The notes under the pieces: generated by a model
What the model was told of the DNA's origin: nothing
Database searches by the model: none
Seen by the model: only the letters and a program-made list of their open reading frames with translations
Assembly: GCF_021245985.1 (NCBI RefSeq)
Contig: NZ_JAJQXA010000009.1
Span: 166,679-230,678, forward strand
From: Flavobacterium soyae
GTDB taxonomy: Bacteria > Bacteroidota > Bacteroidia > Flavobacteriales > Flavobacteriaceae
Length of the DNA: 64,000 bases
Direction of reading: 5' to 3'
Shown: piece by piece, positions 15,549 to 23,852 of the stretch
How positions within the stretch are numbered: the first letter of the stretch is position 1
Layout of the letters: each line of letters begins with the position of its first letter
Made by a program: the position numbers and the translations under genes

Positions 15549-16960
15549 AGCATACATTAATATATACGTTTTTAGGTATTCTGCCGCCAATTATTAGTTT
15601 TGTTTTATTGCCTGTGTTTTTAAAATACCTGACTACAAATGAGTATGCAATATTGTCAATATCCAATGCTTTTTTTGCAGTATTTTCTATAATTTTAAAC
15701 TTAAAAGTAGATCAGGCGTTTAGACATATTTATTTTTTCGAACCGGATAATATGTCTAAACAGCTGGCATTGTTTAGGAGTTTGTTTAATTTTCAGATTA
15801 TTATTTTTTGTTTCTGGACACTCGTTATGTATCTGTGCGGCGATCTGTTCTTTCATTTAGCTTTTAAAAACAATTTTTCGTTTTTTCCTTATACTTTTAT
15901 AATGATGTTATCGCTGTTTGTCAGCATGTTAAATGGCTTCTATTTTCTCTATTTGCAGAATAAATTTGAAGCTAAGAAGTATAGCTTATATTTTATTGTC
16001 AATATTTTACTTACACCAACCTTGCAGTTATTATGTATAAAAATATTTAAATTAGGGTTTTTATGGTTTTTGTTTTCGTCGCTTTGTGCTAACCTGATTA
16101 TGCTTTTGTTGATTATTTTTAATAACAGGCAGCTTTTTAAAATTGAATTTTCAAAACCAGTTATTAAAGAAGCACTTCTGTTTTCGTTACCATTTATTCC
16201 GTTTTTGATATTATATAATTTAGAAAATCAATTAGACAGATTTTTTATAGAGAAGTTTTTGACACTTGAAGATTTGGTGCGTTATTCAGTTTTGTTAAGC
16301 ATTTCAAGTACTATTTTTATATTGTTTAATAGTCTGGATAATGCAATAAGACCGGAATTATTTTCGATACTTTCTAAAAAAATGGATGGTTTTGAATTGT
16401 TAATTCAGGAAAAAATGGATTTTTATCTTTTAATTGGTCTTATGGTATTAAGCTTTTTATCAGCTTTTGGCATAAATATTCATTGGTTTTTAAATCATCC
16501 AAAATACAATGGTATAAGTTTATATTTTCCGATAGTAGCCCTTGCATTTTTGCCGTTAATTTTATTGCGTTTTTTAGGACTGATTTTAATGTATGAAAAC
16601 AAAATTAAAAAGATTAATTATTTTGCAGCTGGTAAAATAGTATTGATGGCAATTCTGTTTTATTTTTTAATACCTCTGCTGAAAATTAATGGTGCGCTAA
16701 TGACGATTGGAATTTCAAATTTGTTGAATGTTTGTGTTTTTTACAAGATTATTCAAGCAAAAATACTTCCCGGTCGAAAGATATATTTTTATGTCAGCCT
16801 ATTTGTATTATTAAATAGTGTGATATTATTTTTGGATAAATCAACACTTGCACCTACGATAGCTATTTTTCAATTTGGTCTTTTTGTTTTGATATTTCTG
16901 ATGAAATATCAAAAAGAATTAAGAAAACAATGGCAACCATATAAAAATAATTTAACATGA
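15545..16960 (+). CDS. Polysaccharide/lipid flippase-like membrane protein (MOP superfamily)
   Basis: The 471 residues contain roughly twelve hydrophobic segments. The opening segment is HTLIYTFLGILPPIISFVLL, and the architecture resembles Wzx/oligosaccharide flippases. These export lipid-linked glycans across the inner membrane. Between the lipid-modifying genes and the extracytoplasmic transferase at the operon end, it fits moving the finished lipid or lipid-linked molecule to the periplasmic side. It overlaps its neighbours at both ends (ATGA). The family call rests on topology and a few motifs. Confidence 0.75.
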   Translation: MKHTLIYTFLGILPPIISFVLLPVFLKYLTTNEYAILSISNAFFAVFSIILNLKVDQAFRHIYFFEPDNMSKQLALFRSLFNFQIIIFCFWTLVMYLCGDLFFHLAFKNNFSFFPYTFIMMLSLFVSMLNGFYFLYLQNKFEAKKYSLYFIVNILLTPTLQLLCIKIFKLGFLWFLFSSLCANLIMLLLIIFNNRQLFKIEFSKPVIKEALLFSLPFIPFLILYNLENQLDRFFIEKFLTLEDLVRYSVLLSISSTIFILFNSLDNAIRPELFSILSKKMDGFELLIQEKMDFYLLIGLMVLSFLSAFGINIHWFLNHPKYNGISLYFPIVALAFLPLILLRFLGLILMYENKIKKINYFAAGKIVLMAILFYFLIPLLKINGALMTIGISNLLNVCVFYKIIQAKILPGRKIYFYVSLFVLLNSVILFLDKSTLAPTIAIFQFGLFVLIFLMKYQKELRKQWQPYKNNLT

Positions 16961-17850
16961 AAGTTAAGCCTGCCTATTGGGATTTGTTATTAAATATAAA
17001 AGAAACCTATCAAAGCATTGATGTATCAACAGAAACGCTGAGCATTACTTATGAATATAATGTAATAAAAAGTACAGATTCATCTTTGTCAGAATATCTG
17101 GCAGTTATTTGTTTTTATCCTGATAAAGAAAAAGAAGCTTTTTTTAAAGTTTTATATAGTGAGACTTTTCCAAAACAGCTAAAAAATGTTTTTAACTTGT
17201 ATTTGGACTATATATTAGTAAACAAACATTCTAAAATACCTTTCACCTGTGTTCACGTGGCACAAACTATTGATGGTAAAATTGCGACCATGTCCAGAAA
17301 ATCCAAATGGATTGGCAATCAGGAAAACTTAATTCATAACCACCGAATAAGAGCACTGGTTGACGCAATACTTATTGGTGGTAATACATTTAGGATTGAT
17401 AGACCGAAGCTGGATGTGAGGCATGTAAAAGGCAAGAACCCTATTAAAGCCATAATTGCAAATTCACCTTTGGAACTTGAAGATTTAACACCGGGCAAAA
17501 CATACCTTTTTAGCTGTAAAAACTTGTCCTATAATCATATGCCTCCCAATGTAGAAGTAGTTAATATTAGTGATGGAACTGAGTGTATACCTATAAGATC
17601 ATTATTAGAAGTTTTGAAACAAAATGGTGTACATTCTGTTCTTGTAGAAGGAGGAGCTTTAACGATTAGAAGATTTATTGAAGATAAAATGCTGTCAAGA
17701 ATAGAATTTCATATTGCCCCAATGTTATTTGGTTCAGGTAAAAATGGAATTGAATTGCAGGAAATTCAAGATTTAAACGAGGCAATATGTTTAAATAATC
17801 CAAAGTATTATAATATAGGAAATGCTATCATGATAGTTTCAAATTTATAA
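16957..17850 (+). CDS. RibD C-terminal-type pyrimidine reductase
   Basis: Residues about 95-297 form a RibD_C/dihydrofolate-reductase-like domain: FTCVHVAQTIDGKIAT, KWIGNQENLIHNHRIRA, DAILIGGNTFRIDRPKLDVR and the cofactor loop VLVEGGALTIRRFIE. In riboflavin synthesis this domain reduces the ribosyl side chain of the RibA product to ribityl with NADPH. The N-terminal 95 residues do not show the RibD deaminase zinc motif (HAE, PCxxxGxxPPC). They look like a separate small region of unknown role. Together with RibA in the same operon, the simplest reading is a dedicated diaminopyrimidine ribityl intermediate. The gene overlaps the flippase by 4 bases. Confidence 0.83.
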   Translation: MKVKPAYWDLLLNIKETYQSIDVSTETLSITYEYNVIKSTDSSLSEYLAVICFYPDKEKEAFFKVLYSETFPKQLKNVFNLYLDYILVNKHSKIPFTCVHVAQTIDGKIATMSRKSKWIGNQENLIHNHRIRALVDAILIGGNTFRIDRPKLDVRHVKGKNPIKAIIANSPLELEDLTPGKTYLFSCKNLSYNHMPPNVEVVNISDGTECIPIRSLLEVLKQNGVHSVLVEGGALTIRRFIEDKMLSRIEFHIAPMLFGSGKNGIELQEIQDLNEAICLNNPKYYNIGNAIMIVSNL

Positions 17851-17853
17851 TTT

Positions 17854-18801
17854 ATGAGAGTAAAGGCATTTTGGCATAACGATAAAAACACATCAGAAAT
17901 AAAAACTGAACAGCTTAATTTTAGTAATATAAATCAAGCTGTTACAATGCACGCCAGGTATTCTTCAATAAGTATAGGTACAGAAAAACTCGTTGCTAAC
18001 GGCGAAATACCCCTAGATCTTTATACTAAAATGAAAGTGAATTACATGGGAGGGAGTTTTGATTTTCCTATAAAATATGGCTATTCATTAGTGGGAGAAA
18101 CTGATGACCATAGATGGGCGCATGTCATGCACCCGCATCAAGATCAAATTATTGTTAATGATGATGATTGTTATTTTTTCTCTCAGGAAGACATAGATCC
18201 TGTTGCCGCTACCCAGTTTTCTAATCTCGAAACCGTAATTAATGCCATTTGGACATCTAAAGTAAAACAAACAGATATTGTTTTAGTTTGTGGTACCGGA
18301 AGCGTTGGTATTTTATTGGCTCAAACAATAAAAAAATATATTGGAGCGACAGTATTTGTTCAGGAAATAAATCCGGTAAAAAAAGAAAAATTAAAAGACT
18401 TTGGGTTTGATTTATGTGCAGATAACCTCGAATATGATATTACATTTAATGTGTCAGCCAATCAAAAAGGGTTGCAATATTGTATCGATCATACAGTTGA
18501 AGAAGGTAAAATAATAGAGTTAAGCTGGTACGGAAACAACCCTGTTTTGCTGCAATTAGGTGGAAATTTTCATTATAAAAGACTGCAGATTATTAGTTCG
18601 CAGGTATCTTCAATACCACATGAGAAAAAAGAGGTTTATAACTTTTTGACTCGAAAACAATTAGTAGAACATTTATTAAAAACTATTGATTATAAGGTTT
18701 TTATATCGAACACAATTCTCTTCGATGAACTCCCTCTTTATTTTGATCAAATTAGAAAAAACAAACCTAATGAAGACTTCATAACTATAGTAAAATATTA
18801 A
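17854..18801 (+). CDS. MDR-superfamily dehydrogenase, zinc-independent type
   Basis: The 315 residues have the alcohol-dehydrogenase-like fold. A GroES-like half contains ARYSSISIGTEKLVANGEIP. A Rossmann half carries LVCGTGSVGILLAQTIKKY and an acidic residue at the end of beta-2 (VQEINPVKKEKL). The SxxSxGTE pattern resembles BchC-type dehydrogenases. The catalytic-zinc cysteine of classical ADH is replaced by serine/isoleucine, and no structural-zinc cysteine lobe is present. It probably oxidises or reduces a hydroxyl or aldehyde on the operon's intermediate. It starts 3 bases after the reductase. Confidence 0.75.
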   Translation: MRVKAFWHNDKNTSEIKTEQLNFSNINQAVTMHARYSSISIGTEKLVANGEIPLDLYTKMKVNYMGGSFDFPIKYGYSLVGETDDHRWAHVMHPHQDQIIVNDDDCYFFSQEDIDPVAATQFSNLETVINAIWTSKVKQTDIVLVCGTGSVGILLAQTIKKYIGATVFVQEINPVKKEKLKDFGFDLCADNLEYDITFNVSANQKGLQYCIDHTVEEGKIIELSWYGNNPVLLQLGGNFHYKRLQIISSQVSSIPHEKKEVYNFLTRKQLVEHLLKTIDYKVFISNTILFDELPLYFDQIRKNKPNEDFITIVKY

Positions 18802-18816
18802 CCCAAACATAAAAAT

Positions 18817-19191
18817 ATGTATTTTGTAAAAATTAGAGAAAGCATGATGATTGCCCATTCCTTAAAACATCCTTTTTTTGGACCGGCACAAAATGTTCAT
18901 GGAGCAACGTTTGTAGTAGACGTAACATTTAAAACCACAAGCCTTGACAAACATAATGTTGTAATTGATATTGGCTTGGCGCATAAAGTAGTAAAAGAGA
19001 TATTGTCAAAACTTGATTATCAAAATTTAGATGATTTGGATATTTTTAAAGGTAAACTTACCACCACAGAGTTTATAGCCCGATATGTCTATGATGAAGT
19101 CAGTTTAAATGTAAAATCTTATTTTGAAGGTAAAATCAGCGTTTCAATAAAAGAAAACCCCAATGCCTGGGCTGGCTTTGAAGAGAATTAA
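18817..19191 (+). CDS. 6-pyruvoyl-tetrahydropterin synthase (QueD)-like protein with altered zinc site
   Basis: The 124 residues match the T-fold family: IAHSLKH near the start, NVHGATFVVDVTF, DIGLAHKVVKEIL, KLTTTEFIARYVYDEV and a C-terminal VSIKENPNAW with the conserved glutamate. In QueD/PTPS three histidines bind the catalytic zinc. Here H14 and H28 are present, but the third, normally in HGH, is A30. The usual catalytic cysteine before it is also not evident. The enzyme may therefore use a different chemistry or metal site. The substrate is presumably a pterin or pyrimidine from the RibA product. The gene sits 15 bases after the dehydrogenase. Confidence 0.78.
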   Translation: MYFVKIRESMMIAHSLKHPFFGPAQNVHGATFVVDVTFKTTSLDKHNVVIDIGLAHKVVKEILSKLDYQNLDDLDIFKGKLTTTEFIARYVYDEVSLNVKSYFEGKISVSIKENPNAWAGFEEN

Positions 19192-19229
19192 TACAACGAC
19201 AGGCCTTAAAAGTCATAATAAACAATAAT

Positions 19230-20924
19230 ATGATCGCAGTTACTATTTATTTATTCCTTAATTTTTTGCTATTTGTTCCTTTGTATTTTTTCAATAAAGA
19301 AACTTCTACCTTTTTGCCTATAGATCAAATTTTCGGGCAAAAAAGCTTGCGATTAGCAAGGGCAGCATTATTTGGACGAATGAATAAAGACATATTTCGA
19401 CTAAACATAGAGTTCGCAATAGTTATACTTTTATTGTCAATATTGAAAAATTATATTAATTTTCAATATGTAGCTGTTCCATATCAAATATATTACATAC
19501 TTACCTTAATTGTGTTTTACTATCACTATAGTATTTATGGTATTTACAACACTTTTCCTGCGATTAGTTCTGATTTTAAGCTCATTATAGAAGGTTTAAA
19601 AATTGCATGGGCCGGCTATAAAAAACAATTACTACTTGGTATTGGTGTTTTTTTAATTTTATTAGTTCTTATTATTAAGTTAAACACCATAATGCTTGCA
19701 CAAATTCAAAATACGAATGTCATAATATTACAGATACTCGCATCGATTATTGTATTCATACCACTTAGACACTTTTTTTTTCGCCGTATAAACTATATTT
19801 ATTTGCAGACAGAGGGCGGTTTTGAACACTATTCAGGTATGGGAATTCAGGCTCTTTCATTTTTAATTAGTTCTAATGTCTTTTTTAGTAAAAAAGCAAA
19901 GAACGAGATAGCTTTAATACCTCAGATTTATAACAAAACTCAGCTTATATTATCGAAAGATCAAACACTAAAGCAAAGCCCTAATATTTATTTTATAGCC
20001 CTGGAATCCTACGGAGCCATTTTATACGAAAACGAAGCCTATACCCAGCCGTACATTCAACTATTGGAAACCATGGACCAAAAAATTCAAAGTGACCAAT
20101 GGCACGCGGCAAGTTTCTTATCAAATTCACCTGTAAGCGGTGGCGGCTCATGGATGGCATTTTTTTCCGTTCTCAAAGGCATACAAATAAAAACAGATTC
20201 CCTTTACCGTAAATTAGCCCAGCTAAGGGATAAATATCCTGTGCAATCCGTTTTCACGGTATTAAGAAAATTTCAATACAACACTTTCCTGGTTTCAGGA
20301 ATTGGAGGGTTTGAAAATTTAAAAGTGCCATGGAAAGAAATTTTAGAATTTGCAGATGTACAAGATGTCGTTACCCACAAAGATCTCAATTATACAGGTC
20401 CGTCGTTTATTTTTGAGTCAGCACCAGATCAGTACTTTCTCAATCGGTCAATTCAAATTATGAAAGAAAAAAACCAGGGTAAGCCTCTCTCTTTTTTTGT
20501 AGAAACTCTCAATTCTCATTACGATTTTTATACCCCCACAGTACTCCTGGATCAATGGGAAGATTGTAATACCACTTCTTTAGAACATTATAAACCAACT
20601 GATCCAAAAAACAATAATAAAGAGAATTACTTTGAAGCCATTAAATATCAATTAATGACCATTGAAAACTTAATTTTAAACGAGTCGCAGGATACTATTT
20701 TTGTCATTTTCGGAGATCACCAGCCGCCGATGATAACAACTGATCAAAACTCGTTCAAAACCCCTGTACATATCATTTCAAAAAACAAAGATTTTATTAC
20801 ATTATGGCATCAAAAAGAATTTTCAAAGAGCCTCGTCATCGACACTGAGAAAACACCAATCGTCCATCATCACGAATTAAAAAACTTATTTCTAGAATGT
20901 TTTTTGAAGCAATATTCAGTATAA
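19230..20924 (+). CDS. LTA synthase/phosphoethanolamine-transferase-like membrane sulfatase-family protein
   Basis: The 564 residues start with four or five membrane segments to about residue 180. A long extracytoplasmic alkaline-phosphatase-fold domain follows. Motifs are NIYFIALESYGAIL, the nucleophile region SPVSGGGSW, VETLNSHYDFY and the metal-binding FVIFGDHQPP. These enzymes transfer phosphoglycerol or phosphoethanolamine from a phospholipid to an acceptor outside the membrane, or hydrolyse such bonds. As the last gene of the operon it would decorate the exported lipid or glycan. It follows the PTPS-like gene after 38 bases, and a terminator closes the transcript. Confidence 0.78.
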   Translation: MIAVTIYLFLNFLLFVPLYFFNKETSTFLPIDQIFGQKSLRLARAALFGRMNKDIFRLNIEFAIVILLLSILKNYINFQYVAVPYQIYYILTLIVFYYHYSIYGIYNTFPAISSDFKLIIEGLKIAWAGYKKQLLLGIGVFLILLVLIIKLNTIMLAQIQNTNVIILQILASIIVFIPLRHFFFRRINYIYLQTEGGFEHYSGMGIQALSFLISSNVFFSKKAKNEIALIPQIYNKTQLILSKDQTLKQSPNIYFIALESYGAILYENEAYTQPYIQLLETMDQKIQSDQWHAASFLSNSPVSGGGSWMAFFSVLKGIQIKTDSLYRKLAQLRDKYPVQSVFTVLRKFQYNTFLVSGIGGFENLKVPWKEILEFADVQDVVTHKDLNYTGPSFIFESAPDQYFLNRSIQIMKEKNQGKPLSFFVETLNSHYDFYTPTVLLDQWEDCNTTSLEHYKPTDPKNNNKENYFEAIKYQLMTIENLILNESQDTIFVIFGDHQPPMITTDQNSFKTPVHIISKNKDFITLWHQKEFSKSLVIDTEKTPIVHHHELKNLFLECFLKQYSV

Positions 20925-20983
20925 GGCCATGTGATTTCGGTAGATATAGTATCAATTAGATGTTTATAGATGATAAAAACAAA

Positions 20984-21012
20984 AACCTATTTCGTAACGA
21001 AATAGGTTTTTT
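20984..21012 (+). terminator. Rho-independent terminator of the ribA-like/lipid operon
   Basis: AACCTATTTCGT pairs with ACGAAATAGGTT, then TTTTTC. It lies about 60 bases after the last gene of the eleven-gene operon. A very similar hairpin with different central bases is at 32.8 kb. Confidence 0.8.
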
Positions 21013-21248
21013 CATGTCTTTTTTAGATTCTATAAAAATTTTAAAAGGAAGAATAATTGTATCTTACTTAGGATCTTCAAATCTTCAAATCTTCAAATAA
21101 ATGGTTCGAACTCTGTAACCATCACGGGTGCAAAAAAAGTAAAAAGCCCGTAAAATATTGATTTCACAGTTTTTCTCCATACTACTTACATTCTGAATGT
21201 TTAGCGTATGCGGAGAGACGTTCAAATTAATTGCTTAGACCTATGATG
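21013..21248. other. Spacer with short tandem ATCTTCAA repeats
   Basis: Between the operon terminator and a possible small minus-strand gene I see a direct repeat of ATCTTCAA (three units near 21073-21096), a small tRNA-like word GGTTCGAAC at 21103, and no convincing gene on either strand. Confidence 0.3.
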
Positions 21249-21404
21249 TTATAGGCTCGCAATTTTTAAAATAGATGCAAAAAATAGTATAATAGTATAA
21301 GAAATAATTAACAAATGGGCAGATTTTAATTTCTTTCCCTTCCAGGTTAAATTTGTGCTGCCTTTTTTACTACCCCGAATGTCTTTTTTCTCTAGCTGAT
21401 TCAT
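21249..21404 (-). CDS. Possible small membrane protein (51 residues)
   Basis: The frame starts MNQLEKKDIRGSKKGSTNLT, continues with a basic stretch (WKGKKLKSAH), and ends in one hydrophobic segment, LLIISYTIILFFASILKIA. A charged N-terminus followed by a single C-terminal membrane helix is typical of real small membrane proteins. It lies downstream of kup on the same strand, separated by 190 bases. I recognise no family. The hydrophobicity pattern and the clean start and stop favour a gene, but AT-rich sequence can produce such patterns by chance. Confidence 0.35.
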   Translation of the reverse strand: MNQLEKKDIRGSKKGSTNLTWKGKKLKSAHLLIISYTIILFFASILKIASL

Positions 21405-21595
21405 AATGATTTAGGTTTTTCAGGATAATAACAAACATAGTACCTTTAATTTGCTTGTATTCTAAATAACTCATTATCAATGGTTTATTTTTTCGGATAA
21501 TTTTCTGTTACCAAATAAATACTATCAAAATGATAATATGTTTCTCAAAATGAATGGTTTAAGAGGAAAGACTAAATTAATTTTCGATATAATCC

Positions 21596-23569
21596 TCAGA
21601 TATTTGCTGGATGCTTTGTGGAAGATTTTCTTTTTAATTTAGAACCTTTATGAAGAGTTACAACTAATGGATATTTTTCTATTATAAGATTACTTTGATC
21701 CAAACCAAAATTAATTTCTTCTTTTACTGCCAAATATTTTAAATTGTAGTAGCTTTTCATAATAAAATTTTTCCAAAACGGCATATTGTTATCATAAGAC
21801 AAAAAGCTGTCCCTTACAACAAATTTAAAATCTCCTATAGAGGAAGAGTGTTTGTATTTGAACTCATTACTTTCCTGAAGATTAACTTCTTTATTTTTAA
21901 TCATTTCTTTTACCACTTCTCTAAAGAATAAATCAAGCCGTGGTTCTTCGCGAAATCCTAAATCAAAGTTTATAAAGTATATATCATCTTTTACAATTGT
22001 ATCAATCTCATAATTTACTCCATAAGGTTCGTCCAGAACATTGACATGAACAAACCAATAATTGTCTGCGCGTTTTGGAGTACCATAATTAAATATAGAA
22101 TTTATTAAGTTTTTCTCCAGTTTGTGCAGGCTTTTTGAATAGGTGAGAAATACAATATTAGTTGCATATTTTGGGATACTGGTATCTGTGCTTAATTGTT
22201 GGAGTGAAGGGAGATAATTTGCTATATCTGTGAACTCCATGAGTGCAGATTTTGTATTCTGGCCTTTCCACCAAATGTACATAATTATGAAAAGCGTAAA
22301 TCCAATAACTAACGTAATCCATCCGCCTTCACCAATTTTTTGAAGATTGGCAATAAGAAAACTAAATTCGATGCAGACAAAGAGTGAAGTAATGAGTATT
22401 ACCCAGACTATCGGTACTCTTTTAGCGCGTAAGTAATAATAAATTAGTAGGGTGCTCATAATCATGGTAAGCGTTACACTTAATCCAAATGCAGCTTCCA
22501 TTTTGGTGCTTTCCTTAAAATGGAGCACCATAAAAACACAACCGATCATTAAAAGCCAGTTTATGGCAGGAATATAAAGCTGTCCTTTAATGTTTCCTGG
22601 AAATAACACTTTATGCCTTGGCCATAAACCAAGACGAATAGCTTCATTAATCAAAGTAAAGCAGCCGCTGATCAGGGCTTGTGAGGCAATAATAGTAGCG
22701 GCTGTAGCAATAATCAATGAAAGCCAGAATATTTCCTGAGGAACGATATGATAAAATGGACTAACATTGCCAATAGTTTCTCCTACATGCCCCATAAGCC
22801 ATGCGGTTTGTCCGGCATAACATAAAATAAGTGCTATTTTTATAAAAACCCAGCTGATACGTATGTTGTTTCTGCCGCAATGCCCCATATCACTATAAAG
22901 TGCTTCTGCTCCGGTAGTACATAAAAAGATGCTTCCTAAAAGCCAAAAACCTTTTGGTTCAAGAACTAACATTTTATATGCATAATATGGGTTTAGAGCT
23001 TTTAATACAGCAAAATTTTCACTTAAGGAAATGGCTCCGATTACGGCAATAAAACCAAACCAAACTACCATTGCAGGCCCAAAAACTTTACCAATTTTAT
23101 CTGTACCAAATTGCTGGAATATAAAGAGACCAATTAAAATTCCAATAATTACAGGTACGGTATTAAAGCCGGGAATAACATTCTGTACTCCCTCAATAGC
23201 CGATGCAACAGATATTGGAGGAGTAATAATACCATCAGCCATTAAGAATGCACCTCCGGCCATAGCAGGAAAAATAAGCCATTTTCCCCAGTATCTTCTT
23301 ATTAGAGCATATAGAGATAAAATACCTCCTTCACCATTATTATCTGCCTGCAGTGTTATAATGACATATTTTAGGGTTGTCTGAAAAAAAAGGGTCCAAA
23401 AAATACAGCTTAAACTCCCGAGAGCTATGCTTTCAGTAATGATACGGTTATGAAAAACGGCATTGAGTGTATATAGGGGTGAGGTTCCAATGTCTCCAAA
23501 GACAATTCCTATAGCAATAAGTGAACCTGCGAAGGTTATTCTTTGGTGAAAAGTGGCTGTATTGTGCAT
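21596..23569 (-). CDS. kup: Kup-type potassium uptake transporter
   Basis: The 657 residues match the KUP/HAK/KT family of H+-coupled K+ importers. The N-terminal signature IGIVFGDIGTSPLYTLNAVF is followed by LQADNNGEGGILSLYAL and ADGIITPPISVASAIEGVQ. Twelve membrane segments run to about residue 430, and a cytoplasmic C-terminal domain of about 220 residues follows. The length is normal. A possible -7 box TATTTTTG lies at 23584-23591 on the minus strand, about 15 bases before the ATG. The gene seems to be transcribed alone. Confidence 0.95.
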   Translation of the reverse strand: MHNTATFHQRITFAGSLIAIGIVFGDIGTSPLYTLNAVFHNRIITESIALGSLSCIFWTLFFQTTLKYVIITLQADNNGEGGILSLYALIRRYWGKWLIFPAMAGGAFLMADGIITPPISVASAIEGVQNVIPGFNTVPVIIGILIGLFIFQQFGTDKIGKVFGPAMVVWFGFIAVIGAISLSENFAVLKALNPYYAYKMLVLEPKGFWLLGSIFLCTTGAEALYSDMGHCGRNNIRISWVFIKIALILCYAGQTAWLMGHVGETIGNVSPFYHIVPQEIFWLSLIIATAATIIASQALISGCFTLINEAIRLGLWPRHKVLFPGNIKGQLYIPAINWLLMIGCVFMVLHFKESTKMEAAFGLSVTLTMIMSTLLIYYYLRAKRVPIVWVILITSLFVCIEFSFLIANLQKIGEGGWITLVIGFTLFIIMYIWWKGQNTKSALMEFTDIANYLPSLQQLSTDTSIPKYATNIVFLTYSKSLHKLEKNLINSIFNYGTPKRADNYWFVHVNVLDEPYGVNYEIDTIVKDDIYFINFDLGFREEPRLDLFFREVVKEMIKNKEVNLQESNEFKYKHSSSIGDFKFVVRDSFLSYDNNMPFWKNFIMKSYYNLKYLAVKEEINFGLDQSNLIIEKYPLVVTLHKGSKLKRKSSTKHPANI

Positions 23570-23728
23570 TGATGGTTTTTATTCAAAAATAATAATTTTA
23601 ACTAAAAACATTGAACTTTAATTAAATAATATAAAGACTTGCTGTTAAAAATAATAGTTATATTGCAAATTCAGGTGATAATTGATCACTCATTTCCAAT
23701 AAAAAGTGATTAAACATGTACATACATA

Positions 23729-23755
23729 AACTCGCACCAGTAGTGCGAGTTTTTA
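23729..23755 (+). terminator. Isolated terminator-like hairpin upstream of kup
   Basis: AACTCGCAC and GTGCGAGTT are perfect 9-bp arms around CAGTA, followed by TTT on the plus strand. Both flanking genes are on the minus strand, so a T-tract on + has no obvious client. It may end a small unseen RNA, or act on the minus strand after the upstream barrel gene. The remaining gap from kup to that gene shows nothing else. Confidence 0.4.
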
Positions 23756-23852
23756 ATTAAGAAATTTGGATTTAGTTTGTTTAAATCTAATGACATATAT
23801 TGAAAATCAAGTGTTTTTCTTTTCATACCACCTCTGAGAGTTTGCTTATATT

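Noticed and set aside
11169..20924. Interpretation as the normal riboflavin operon
   Set aside because: Only GTP cyclohydrolase II and a RibD-type reductase are present; RibB, RibE, RibH and the RibD deaminase are absent, and the rest is lipid and glycan chemistry.
21103..21111. GGTTCGAAC word as a tRNA fragment or att site for the pterin-lipid operon
   Set aside because: Only nine bases match the T arm of tRNA-Arg, the flanking bases do not form a T stem, and no acceptor-end duplication is seen.
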